62,177 nucleotides of DNA from an uncultured Methanobrevibacter sp. (GTDB taxonomy: Archaea; Methanobacteriota; Methanobacteria; Methanobacteriales; Methanobacteriaceae). The position numbers were made by a program, and so were the translations under genes. The DNA lies in the NCBI RefSeq assembly GCF_947170395.1, contig NZ_CAMVTE010000014.1:1-62177 (forward strand), read 5' to 3'. Position 1 is the first letter of the stretch. Every line of letters starts with the position of its first letter. The notes beneath the pieces are model-generated. The model was given only the letters and a program-made list of their open reading frames with translations. It was not told where the DNA came from and searched no databases. Shown here piece after piece: positions 18,948 through 29,100 of this stretch.

Positions 18948-21900
18948 GTGTTAAATAAAAAGTATTTAATGATTTTAGCATTATTGATTCTGATTTTCGG
19001 TATCAGTAGTGCATATGCTAATGATTTGGAAAACACTAATCTTACAGCCAGTGTTGACGAATCATTGGATTTGGAGGTTGACTCCCAAAATGATTTGTTA
19101 ACAGAGCAATCTGGTGTAATTACTGTCAATGACTGGAATGATTTACAAAAATATTGCTCATTGGATGATAAAGATTATGTATTGAAACTTAAGGAAAATA
19201 CAAATTATTATCCGACAGATCCTGAGGATAATTCCTATCAAATTAAAGTTAGGAATAACGTGACTATTATTGGTAGTTCAGGAGCCTATTTTGGAGATGC
19301 AAATCCTGAAGCAATACCTATCACTTACTTGGCAATAGATGTTCCTGAAAATTCAGGTTTGGGAATAACATTGAGGGGAGTAACATTCAAATGGATTGCA
19401 ACTGAATATCAACCTAATGCAGTATTTCTTCAAATGGCTGGAAATTCCAATAATTTAATTGAAGACTGTTACTTTACAAACTGTACCTTGGACGGAGGCC
19501 ACTCTTCATTGGTTTATCTTTTGAGAGGTTATGCATCAATTGAAAATTCCACATTTACAAACATAATTTCTGATTTTGGATGTGTGAGCATTTACGACCC
19601 TATGGATAATGTTAATATTGGGGTCTGTAATGGTGCACGTATGGATATTACCGATTCATACTTTGAAGGTAACTATGCAAAAACAGAACCCGGTTGTATT
19701 AACAACTGCGGTCAATTGGTTGTAAGGAATACAACATTTTATAAAAACGCCGCTTTCTGGTGGGCAGGCGCAATACATACTCATGAAAGTGCTAATACAA
19801 CAATATATGATTCCAACTTTACTGATAATCTAGCCGGTTGGAATGGTGGTGCATTATGTACCTATAGTTATTTGCAGATTTATAATACTACCTTTGTTGG
19901 TAATAATTGTACTACTGATAATGGTGGTGGTGCTATATTTGCATATGACCAACCAGCAACTATAGGTACTCCACAAGTTTATATTAAAGATTCATTGTTT
20001 AAGGATAATGAGAACCTATGCTGGTCATTGTCTGAACTGTCTACTAATGGTATTGGTCGTGGTGGAGGTATATCTTTTACTGGTAAGGGTAGTGTTACTT
20101 TATTGAATAATACTTTTATAAAAAATAGTGCTGCTATAGGTACTGCTGTTTGTATTATTGCTCAAGGTGATAATAATCCTACTGATACTACTATTATAGG
20201 TAATAGATTCATTAACCATACAAGAGTGGGTGATGTTTTAATTGTTAATCTGAATTCTGTTTCTTCATGTGAAATCAAGGATAATTTTTATTTAAATAAT
20301 TCAATCGAGTTTTCCAAACTTAAACTAACTGCTGATGAAAAGGTAGGGGATGAAGTAACATTACACATTGACGCAAGCTTAACCAATGAAAAATATTATG
20401 ATTCAGACATTTTGGATAAATCTGATTATGATGTTTACATGGACGGCAATTATTATAGGACCGTTACTGGCAGAGATTTTACAATAAATGTGAAAAACAT
20501 TGAAAACAGTCAAGTTTATATCGTCCCATGTATATCAAACAGTAAAAGTAATGAAGTTTCTATCGGTACTCCTAAGCAATATATTTTTGTCTCACAAAAA
20601 TATGGAAATGATGACAATAACGGATCAACAAGACAAAGCCCTGTTGCCACAATTGCAAAGGCATGCCAACTTGCAAGGGAATCTGAAAATATAATAATTA
20701 TGGATGGAACATATTCAGAGTCCAATATTACAATAGACTATAACTTGATAATAAAAGGTGAAGATGATGTAAAATTCACCGGAAATTTACCAAATACAAT
20801 TTTTACACTTACAAACAATTCCGATTTCAAAATTTCAAATATCATTTTTGAGGACATGGTATTTGCTGCCAAAAATACGGGAATTATAAGGCAATCCACA
20901 GGTTTTACCGAAATTGACAACTGTGAATTTAATAATATTTATCGCTCATCTGGAACTACACTAATCGAAGCGAGAAGCATTAACGTGTTCAATTCCAAAT
21001 TTGCAAATAACAGTAAAAATCAGTTAATGTTGATCAAATCAAATGAATTTTTAATTGATAACTGTACTTTTTTAAATAATATGGCTTCAGATTCAACATA
21101 CTATTCCTTAATTTCAACTGGCGGTGAAAAAACTGGCGTTAAAGGAACTGTAACAAATTCAATTTTCAAATCAAACACAGTTAAATATGGTTGCATATTC
21201 TTTGATGCAAGTAATAGGCCACTGACCATTACAAACACGCAATTCATTGCAAATAGGGTATCCTCAATTGCTGATCATGCATCATGTATTAAAGTTGCAA
21301 ACTCTCCTGAAGTTAAAATAGATTCCTGTGCGTTTAACGGCAATGTTGATTTGGGAACCAGATCTGCAGTAATCTATGTTGATGGCAACAGTGCCAATGT
21401 TTATGTATCAAATTCAATCATAGTAAATAATTCATATGAAAATTCAAACAAGGTAGTATTTTCTGCATCAAAATCTGATTATTTGGGTGTTTACCGTAAT
21501 CTTAGCGGAAATTGGTGGGGCAATACCTGGCAAAATTACACTGTCGTACCTGCAGCATACTCATCTGCATGTGGGGACTGGCTGTTTTTGAATGTATCTG
21601 CAAATGCTACTTCAATATCCAAAAATGAAAAGGTTTTAATCACCTTTGATTTAAATAATCTGGTTACAAGAGCGGGTGATATTTCATATTATGATGCAAG
21701 TAATTTGGCCGATGTGATATTTAAAGTCAAAACCATTGGTGGTATTTCATCAGACGAGGAACTATTATTGGTTAATGGTACAGCACAGTTAATTTACACT
21801 TTAACATCTTTTTATGGGGAAATTACAGCGGACTATTATGGTGTTCAAGTGACATTTAACTTCACACATCTGAGAAGTAAGGTAAACATGACCGTAAATG

Positions 21901-24900
21901 CCAATGATAGCTATGTTGGAAAACCTGTGATTGTTGAAGTTGAATTTTCGGAAGATGTAACTGGTAATTTGACAATTGCCAACCAAACAAAACCTGTTGC
22001 CGGATTTAAGACTTTATTTGAGGTTAATAATTTGAGTTCTGGAGAAAATGTGATTGAAGTATTCTATTCCGGTGACGATCACTGGGAACCTTCAGCAGAA
22101 AATGTCACAGTTACGGTATATAAAAACAATTCAACAACAAAAATCACTTCCAGTGATGTTGAAATAGGTAAGGAAGTTACATTAACAGTTGAGGTAACAG
22201 AAACAGCAACAGGTAATGTGACTTTAATCATCAACAATGAAAATAAAACATTAACACTTACAAATTCCAATGCCAACTACACTATAAAATCCATTCCTCA
22301 GGGCAATTACAATATAACTGCAATTTATGATGGTGATTCAAAGTATTTATCAAGCAGAGACAATATTAATTTTGGTGTTGGAAGAATCAAACCTGAGTTT
22401 TCACTCAACGTTTCGGATATTGTTTATGGTCAGGATGCCATCATTAAGGTAGTATTGAATAGAAATGCAACCGGATATGTATATGTTGATGTGAACGGTA
22501 AAAATAAAACCTCAAAACTTGAAAACGGCCAAGCAAATGTTTCCATTTCCAATTTAAGTGTTGGGCCAAAAACAGTTTATGTAAGCTATGACGGTGATAA
22601 TTATTATGATTCAATCAATGATACAGCATCATTCAATGTTTTAAAAGCGAATACTACTTTAACAATTGTTGCCACGGACATTAAAGTTGGTGCAAAAGAA
22701 AATATTGAAGTAACTGTCCCAAGTGGCGTTACTGGTAAGGTTACAATTGTTTGTGGCGAATATAACATTACAAAAGAAGTCAATGTACTTGGAAAGGTTT
22801 TATGGACATTATCTGACTTGCCTGTAGGTCCATACACAGTATCAGCAACTTTAATTAGTGATAATTACAATAATGCTGGAAATACAACCAATTTCACTGT
22901 TTCAGATTATCAGACTCCGCAATGGCCTAATCAGGGCTATGATGTTGGAAACGATGGAAAATCTCCATATTACAGTAATTCTAATGGTGCAATTGTTTGG
23001 AGTTATAACACTAATGGAAATGTAACTGAAAATATTGTCATTGATAGTGAAGGCAATATTTGCATAGTCACATCATCTGGCGTTTATTCTATTGATGATG
23101 CTGGAAAAGAGCGCTGGAACTATAATTATGTGAGTGAAAATATCTCTGGAATTGCCATCAGTCGTGATGTAGTGATTGTGCCTATTTCAGCCAATTCATT
23201 ATACTTTGTTAATCAGACATCCGGTCAACGCTATGGTTATTCTCATGTATATCAGGCATCAAGCTTATTTGCCCCTATAGTTGATTCAAAATCAAATATC
23301 TATGTTTCAAGCGAGTATCAACACGCCAGTGGTGATTATAAATTAGTTATTGTTCCTTATTCATTATGGGAATATGGAGGAAATCCTATAATGATTTCAT
23401 TGGGTAAATCTCAGCCGGTATCTGCTCCGGTGCTTGTTGGGGATAAATATGCAGTAATTGCATGCAATGATGGCATTAAAATCATAGATTTGGATAAAAA
23501 AGAAATATCTTCCTCATTGTCAGGCAATACTCAGTCAGTACGTCCAGCTGTAAGTTCTGAAAGCATTATTTATGCAGTATTGAATAATAATATTCAGGCA
23601 ATGACTCCACAAGGAAATATCATCTGGAAAACTCCTATAACCAGTTTGGGAGGTCAGTTGGCTTTGGATGAAGACAATGGATTGTATTTCATTAATTCTA
23701 AAGGTAATTTATACAAATATAATCTTGTTGACGGTAGTGAAAAATTAATTTCCTCTTTAAATTTCACATCAGGAATGCTGATTGGAACTGACGGAAATGT
23801 CTATGTTGGATTGAATGAAATGTTATATGCATTTGATGATAGTGGAAATATTCTATGGAAGTCTGATATGGGTGAAAAAATTGTAGGAACACCTGTGATG
23901 AATAAAGACGGAATAATCTATTTGACTACTTCCAATGCACTGAAATCCATTGGAAAATCAAGTTTATTAGATCCGAAATTCGATGTAAACATTTCAGACA
24001 TTACCTTGGGTGAAAATGCTTCTGTAATAATAACAGTTCACGATGATTTGACAGGCACATTTAATGTTGAAGTTGATTTAAACAATTATGGCTGCAACAT
24101 TTCAGAAAATAATATTACAATTACAGTTCCTAATTTAAGTGTCGGTAATAAAACTGCTCATATTGTTTATTCAGGGGATGGAAGGTTCAAATCAAAACAA
24201 ATCTCTTATAACTTCACAGTATTTAGAGGTTCAAAAATACCTACTGAAGTTAATTTAACTGTTGGTGAGGTTGTTGTCGGTGAGGATGTTAGTGTTGGTA
24301 TTTGTGTTGTGAATGCCAGTGGCGATGTTCTTGTCGTGTTTGATAATGCTAATAAGACTATTTCTTTGGATAAGAATGGTAGTGCTAGTTTTGTTATTGA
24401 AAAGATTGGTGCTGGTAGGCATGTTTTAGATGTTGTTTATCTTGGCAGTGATATTTATGAGATGTCTAATGCTAGTGAAATCATTGATGTTTCTAAACTT
24501 GCCAGTGAAGTTAATTTAACTGTTGGTGATGTTGTTGTTGGTGAGGATGTTAGTGTTGGTATTTGTGTTGTGAATGCCAGTGGTGATGTTCTTGTTGTGT
24601 TTGATAATGTTAATGAGACTGTTTCTTTGGATGAAGGTGGTTATGCTAGTTTTGTTATTGAAAAGATTGGTGCTGGTAGGCATGTTTTAGATGTTGTTTA
24701 TCTTGGCAGTGATATTTATGAGATGTCTAATGCTAGTGAAATCATTGATGTTTCCAAAGTTGCCAGCGAGATTAACTTAACAGTCGGTGATATAAAAATA
24801 GGTGCTGATACTCCAATCAATATAGAAATTCCTGGCGCCACTGGAGAAGTCTATGTTTATGTGGATAGAAATGAGTATATTAAGCAATTAATAGGTTGTA

Positions 24901-25874
24901 AAACTAATTTCAACGTATCCAGTCTTGCTGTCGGAAGCCATAACATTAATGTGGTCTATTATGGTGATGAATCTCATTATTTTGCAACTGTTAGTAAATT
25001 CATACCTGCAAGTGCCGTTTTAAGCAGTTTCAGAAACATTGTCGTAAGCGGTAAGGGAATAATATCTGCTGTTTTAGTTGATGGTAATGGAAATGGTATT
25101 GGAGATGCCGAAATAACCTATAAAATAGGAGAAAGCAACTATACAACTGCAACTGATGAAAATGGGGAATTTGAAATTAAAGTTAATTCAAATTCAATCG
25201 TTGAAATCGTTTACGAGGGTGCTGATTTAATTTTACCAAGTAAAATTTCCATAACTCTTAAGTTAGCCACATCCAGATTGGCCACATCTGTTGTCGGAGA
25301 TAACTACACCCAACCTGCCATTGAATATGCAATTGGCGAGAGGGGAGGTAACTTCACAGTTCAATTGATAGATCAAAATGGCAAGCCGTTGGCTAATAAG
25401 GTTGTTTATATAGGCTACAACGGTAAATGCCTGGAACGTACTACAGATGAAAATGGATTTGCCAGAGTTCAAATTAACTTGGTAGCTGAAAACAGACTGA
25501 CATTTGCCGTTGCATTTTTAGGTGATGATGATTATGCCGCTTCAATGTCCGTATATCTGATTACAATAACCAAAAAGGCCGTTACAATCAATGCTCCTGC
25601 AAAATCATTTAAAGCAAGTGCGAAAACCAAATCATACACTGTAACTTTAAAAACCGATAAAAACAAATTTGACGGTAAAACTTATTTCGCAGCGGGCAAA
25701 AAAGTTACAATGTCATTAAACGGCAAAACATACACTGCAAAAACAGACAGTAATGGGAAAGCTACCTTTAAACTTGATATTACCAAGAAGGGAACTTACT
25801 CTGCAAATATTGTTTATGCAGGTGATAATACATACAGTTCCGCTAAGGCAAGTTCAAAAATAAAAATTAACTAG
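18948..25874 (+). CDS. Giant surface protein: beta-helices, Ig-like repeats and PQQ-like beta-propeller (class A)
   Basis: 2,308 residues. Signal peptide about 1-25 (MLNKKY start, SSAYA end). Residues about 60-500 form a first beta-helix; a second begins at FVSQKYGNDDNNGS (about 545) and closes with GNWWGN (about 855). Ig-like repeats fill about 880-1320. Residues about 1322-1672 form a PQQ-like beta-propeller with blades such as NIVIDSEGNICIV, IYAVLNNNIQAMTPQGNIIW and LYAFDDSGNILWKSD. Ig-like repeats resume, including two near-identical 261-bp units, and the class A module ends the protein. Such propellers occur in archaeal surface proteins but do not imply a quinone cofactor. Secreted and probably wall bound. 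A patch with unusual T/A-ending codons lies at about 19845-20215. GTG 18948 is supported by AGGTTGG. Confidence 0.92.
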   Translation: MLNKKYLMILALLILIFGISSAYANDLENTNLTASVDESLDLEVDSQNDLLTEQSGVITVNDWNDLQKYCSLDDKDYVLKLKENTNYYPTDPEDNSYQIKVRNNVTIIGSSGAYFGDANPEAIPITYLAIDVPENSGLGITLRGVTFKWIATEYQPNAVFLQMAGNSNNLIEDCYFTNCTLDGGHSSLVYLLRGYASIENSTFTNIISDFGCVSIYDPMDNVNIGVCNGARMDITDSYFEGNYAKTEPGCINNCGQLVVRNTTFYKNAAFWWAGAIHTHESANTTIYDSNFTDNLAGWNGGALCTYSYLQIYNTTFVGNNCTTDNGGGAIFAYDQPATIGTPQVYIKDSLFKDNENLCWSLSELSTNGIGRGGGISFTGKGSVTLLNNTFIKNSAAIGTAVCIIAQGDNNPTDTTIIGNRFINHTRVGDVLIVNLNSVSSCEIKDNFYLNNSIEFSKLKLTADEKVGDEVTLHIDASLTNEKYYDSDILDKSDYDVYMDGNYYRTVTGRDFTINVKNIENSQVYIVPCISNSKSNEVSIGTPKQYIFVSQKYGNDDNNGSTRQSPVATIAKACQLARESENIIIMDGTYSESNITIDYNLIIKGEDDVKFTGNLPNTIFTLTNNSDFKISNIIFEDMVFAAKNTGIIRQSTGFTEIDNCEFNNIYRSSGTTLIEARSINVFNSKFANNSKNQLMLIKSNEFLIDNCTFLNNMASDSTYYSLISTGGEKTGVKGTVTNSIFKSNTVKYGCIFFDASNRPLTITNTQFIANRVSSIADHASCIKVANSPEVKIDSCAFNGNVDLGTRSAVIYVDGNSANVYVSNSIIVNNSYENSNKVVFSASKSDYLGVYRNLSGNWWGNTWQNYTVVPAAYSSACGDWLFLNVSANATSISKNEKVLITFDLNNLVTRAGDISYYDASNLADVIFKVKTIGGISSDEELLLVNGTAQLIYTLTSFYGEITADYYGVQVTFNFTHLRSKVNMTVNANDSYVGKPVIVEVEFSEDVTGNLTIANQTKPVAGFKTLFEVNNLSSGENVIEVFYSGDDHWEPSAENVTVTVYKNNSTTKITSSDVEIGKEVTLTVEVTETATGNVTLIINNENKTLTLTNSNANYTIKSIPQGNYNITAIYDGDSKYLSSRDNINFGVGRIKPEFSLNVSDIVYGQDAIIKVVLNRNATGYVYVDVNGKNKTSKLENGQANVSISNLSVGPKTVYVSYDGDNYYDSINDTASFNVLKANTTLTIVATDIKVGAKENIEVTVPSGVTGKVTIVCGEYNITKEVNVLGKVLWTLSDLPVGPYTVSATLISDNYNNAGNTTNFTVSDYQTPQWPNQGYDVGNDGKSPYYSNSNGAIVWSYNTNGNVTENIVIDSEGNICIVTSSGVYSIDDAGKERWNYNYVSENISGIAISRDVVIVPISANSLYFVNQTSGQRYGYSHVYQASSLFAPIVDSKSNIYVSSEYQHASGDYKLVIVPYSLWEYGGNPIMISLGKSQPVSAPVLVGDKYAVIACNDGIKIIDLDKKEISSSLSGNTQSVRPAVSSESIIYAVLNNNIQAMTPQGNIIWKTPITSLGGQLALDEDNGLYFINSKGNLYKYNLVDGSEKLISSLNFTSGMLIGTDGNVYVGLNEMLYAFDDSGNILWKSDMGEKIVGTPVMNKDGIIYLTTSNALKSIGKSSLLDPKFDVNISDITLGENASVIITVHDDLTGTFNVEVDLNNYGCNISENNITITVPNLSVGNKTAHIVYSGDGRFKSKQISYNFTVFRGSKIPTEVNLTVGEVVVGEDVSVGICVVNASGDVLVVFDNANKTISLDKNGSASFVIEKIGAGRHVLDVVYLGSDIYEMSNASEIIDVSKLASEVNLTVGDVVVGEDVSVGICVVNASGDVLVVFDNVNETVSLDEGGYASFVIEKIGAGRHVLDVVYLGSDIYEMSNASEIIDVSKVASEINLTVGDIKIGADTPINIEIPGATGEVYVYVDRNEYIKQLIGCKTNFNVSSLAVGSHNINVVYYGDESHYFATVSKFIPASAVLSSFRNIVVSGKGIISAVLVDGNGNGIGDAEITYKIGESNYTTATDENGEFEIKVNSNSIVEIVYEGADLILPSKISITLKLATSRLATSVVGDNYTQPAIEYAIGERGGNFTVQLIDQNGKPLANKVVYIGYNGKCLERTTDENGFARVQINLVAENRLTFAVAFLGDDDYAASMSVYLITITKKAVTINAPAKSFKASAKTKSYTVTLKTDKNKFDGKTYFAAGKKVTMSLNGKTYTAKTDSNGKATFKLDITKKGTYSANIVYAGDNTYSSAKASSKIKIN
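24243..24765 (+). repeat. Two 261-bp Ig-like repeat units related to those of the neighbouring gene
   Basis: Two units offset by 261 bp; for example the segment from 24384 recurs from 24645 and runs nearly unchanged to the end of the unit. Unit length, protein text (ASGDVLVVFDN, GAGRHVLDVVYLGSDIYEM) and the G/T-rich T-ending codons match the repeats at 16680-17722 in the upstream gene. Confidence 0.85.
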
Positions 25875-25901
25875 GGGAACTGATTTCTCCTATTCTTTTT
25901 T
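25872..25901 (+). terminator. Terminator beginning at the stop codon
   Basis: TAGGGGAA (25872-25879, includes the TAG stop) pairs with TTCTCCTA (25885-25892) with one G-U pair; T-run 25893-25901. Confidence 0.78.
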
Positions 25902-25999
25902 TCAAATATTTTCTATTTTTCTCATTTTCATTAATATTAAATAGGATGTTACACATACATTAAATTTGTAAAGTTTGGTTTAATTTTGATTAGGTAAAC

Positions 26000-26164
26000 T
26001 TTATAATTATTAATCGAGTGATTGAGTCAACTACTGTTTTAATTCAGTAGGGGCTTTAAAAACCCATTAGTTGAATTTATTTAAATCTAATGGCTATTTA
26101 ATAAAAAGGAGGTCGGCAATTCCTTCTCAACGGTAATTGTTGAGTAATTATTGCCATAAGAAAA
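26000..26164 (+). promoter_or_regulatory. TATA box and long structured leader with a displaced ribosome binding site
   Basis: A TATA-like TTTATAAT (26000-26007) predicts initiation near 26027. The leader of about 138 nt holds CTACTG/CAGTAG (26031-26036 with 26045-26050), GGG/CCC (26051-26053 with 26063-26065), the competing CCATTAG/CTAATGG (26064-26070 with 26087-26093), and a strong Shine-Dalgarno AGGAGGT (26107-26113) with no start codon at usable distance. After it come nested stems GGCAAT/ATTGCC (26115-26120 with 26150-26155) and CTCAAC/GTTGAG (26126-26131 with 26139-26144). Folding of the outer stem leaves about 10 nt between Shine-Dalgarno and ATG 26165. AAGGA (26106-26110) can instead pair with TCCTT (26121-26125) and hide the site. 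By-eye prediction. Before the TATA box, 25902-25999 is AT-rich with nothing recognised. Confidence 0.55.
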
Positions 26165-29100
26165 ATGAAGATGAATAAAAATATTTTTATTTGCGCATTT
26201 CTGGTCGTAATGATGCTTGTTTGTGTCAGTGCGGTTAGTGCAGAAGATAATCTTAATGCAAATTTGGGTGCTGATGCATCTGATGCTGTAGATTTATCTG
26301 TTAGTAATGTGAAGGAGAGTGAAACTCTATCTGATACAGATGAGGGCAGTAGCTCTGGTGAAATACTTGCAACAGATGTTGTAACCAACTCCACTTTCTT
26401 CAATTATTTCGATGAAAATGGTGTTATTAACAAAAGTATTTCCGCAAAAGAATTAACATTTGACGGTAATTTTTCCGGTTTGGGAATTGATACCATAACT
26501 ATCGATACTCCTATAGTTATTACTTGTGAAAATGATACCGTATTTTATAATATTGGATTTAAAATTTTATCCGATAAGGTTACATTAAATGGTTTTGATA
26601 TTGTAAGGACCATTGACGGTGCTGCAATTGATATTAAAGCTTCAGATGTAACTGTTGACGATGTACTTATTGATATTAAAAGTGTAGGTAACAAGGATTC
26701 ATTTGCTATTCGTGCAATTGAAAGTGATAATCTCAAGTTACTGAACAATATTATTACTTATGCTGCAGGATATAATGCAACCAATACTGAAATATATCAA
26801 CATGTAATTGAGGTTCGTGCTTCAAATAATGTAAACGTTAAAAAGAACAGTATTGATGCACAATTACCAACTATAACTGCTTCATGGTCTAAAATAGGTA
26901 TTAACAAAGATTATCCATTGGCAATTGGTGTTCAGGATTGTATAAATTTCACTTTTGAAAAAAACCTTGTAAGTGCAGTTGTTAATACTGTGAATGATTA
27001 CCAAACACTTGATGTTATGATGGTTGATAATGCCACAAACTTAAAAATAATTGGTAATGAATTTACTGAATTTGCTTCAACAAACGACGGTGTTGTACTT
27101 TATTTATATGCGGTGGATTTATACAACTCTAAAGGAATTGTTATTTCCGGAAATGATATTTTTGTAAATACCACTTCTGGTGTAACTGATTCCGGTGCTG
27201 CTTATCCTATTCAAATTACTGGTCCTGTAACTGATTTTATCATTGATGATAATATGTTAGTTACATTTAGTAAAGGTAACAATTTAGGAATTTATGCTCA
27301 AGATTGGGCAGGTTCCGTTGAAGGAATTATTTCTAATAACCGTATTGGAGTAATGGGTAAAGTTAGTGATGGTCAATGGGGATTACTTTCTGGTATTGAA
27401 ATGTCAGCTTCTGATGTATACATTATCGGAAATGAAATTATTGTTGTAAATAATAATACATATGCTGATGCAAATAACGTTTATGGTGTAAGTTATGCTC
27501 AAGCTCATGACGGTGTAAGTCATAATTTAACTATTGCTGATAATATTGTTAAAGCTAATGGTAAATATGCGGTTTATTTAGAAAAATCAAATGCTACTGT
27601 TGCTGAAAACACTTTATACGCTCATGACTTACTTGGTAACGACGCTGTATCTGTTGTTGGTGGATCTTCTGTTGTAGAAAACAACTGCCCTCCATTTGTC
27701 ATAACTAATGCAACTTTCTACAGTTTCTTTGATGAAAATAATTACTTAGCTAAACATATTCCTGAAGGAGCTACCTTAGACTTCCAAGGTGTATTCATAG
27801 GAAATATCAGCCAATATTCCGCTTTCATCAACAAACCTGTAAATATAATTTCTTCAACTGGTGATGCAGTATTTGAATATGCTACAGATTTAGGCGATAG
27901 TAACCTTAACAAAGTAAATTGTATTCAACTCAAGGTTGTTGCTGGTGGAGATAACACAAATATTACAGGCATCACTATTCTTAACGGTGATTTATTTGTT
28001 GAAGGTGCTTCTGGCGTAAATATTGATAAAATTACTGTAAAAGCTAATATGAGTGGAATCGGTAAGAGTACTGGATTTGTTGCTATTCACTCAGGATCTT
28101 ACAACACAACTGTTACAAACTCATACTTTGAAAATGGTGGAACTGGTTCAAGTATTTTAGTACTTGGTAATGGTGGTAAATACGCTTCATTCGACCACAA
28201 CATATTCAATGTAACCGGTTCATCAGGTAATGTAGTAGCATCCAACATTTTTGTAGGTACAGGTGAAGAACCTGGTACTGTTAACTATACTAACAACATT
28301 ATTTACAATGCAATGCCTGAAGCTGGAACAATGTATGCAATGACTGTATCCAGTGACAATAATTTAGTGGAAAATAACACTATCCACAATTTCAAAGGAA
28401 GCGGTATTGTAAATCAATGGGGTACAACTTCCACTAAAAACATCTACAGAAACAATACTATGACTGGTGGAGCAAGCTTTGTTGCAGGTACATACAGTAT
28501 CATTGAAAACAACAATATTGATGGTGCAATGACTATTACTGAAGGTTGTACTGCTACCGGCAACACTGCAAAAACAGCTACTATTTCCGGTAAAAATGCT
28601 GTTGTGGACAACAATACATTTTTCGGTGTAAGTAATAATGGTGCAGTTTATATATCTTCATCCAGCGCTAAAAACACTACTTTCACCAATAACTATCTTA
28701 AAGATGCTTTAACTGTTAGTTCAAGTGATAATATCATCACTGGTAACAAAATTTCTACAGAAAAAGCATATGCTGTTGATTTGAAATCAACTTCCGGTAA
28801 CACAGTTACCAAGAATGTTTTATCCAGTGCTGACAAAATGGGTGATGAAGCTGTTAAATATGCGGAAGATAAAGACAATGTAGTTAAATACAATGGATTA
28901 AATGCTATTATTGAAATTGATGTGGCTGACTCTTGGAGCGGATACAACAACACAATTAATGTGACTGTAGTGGAAGCTTCCGGTAACATAACTATCAGAG
29001 TCAACGGTAAAGAATTTGAACCTATAACTTTAGATAAATATGGTAAAGCTACTTTCGAAATTCCTGCAAACGTTATTGAAGTGGGATTAAATGATCTTAC

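Noticed and set aside
26090-26101. Three-codon upstream frame (ATG GCT ATT TAA) in the 26165 leader as a regulatory peptide
   Set aside because: It has no ribosome binding site and falls in a stem arm; a chance ATG is more likely.
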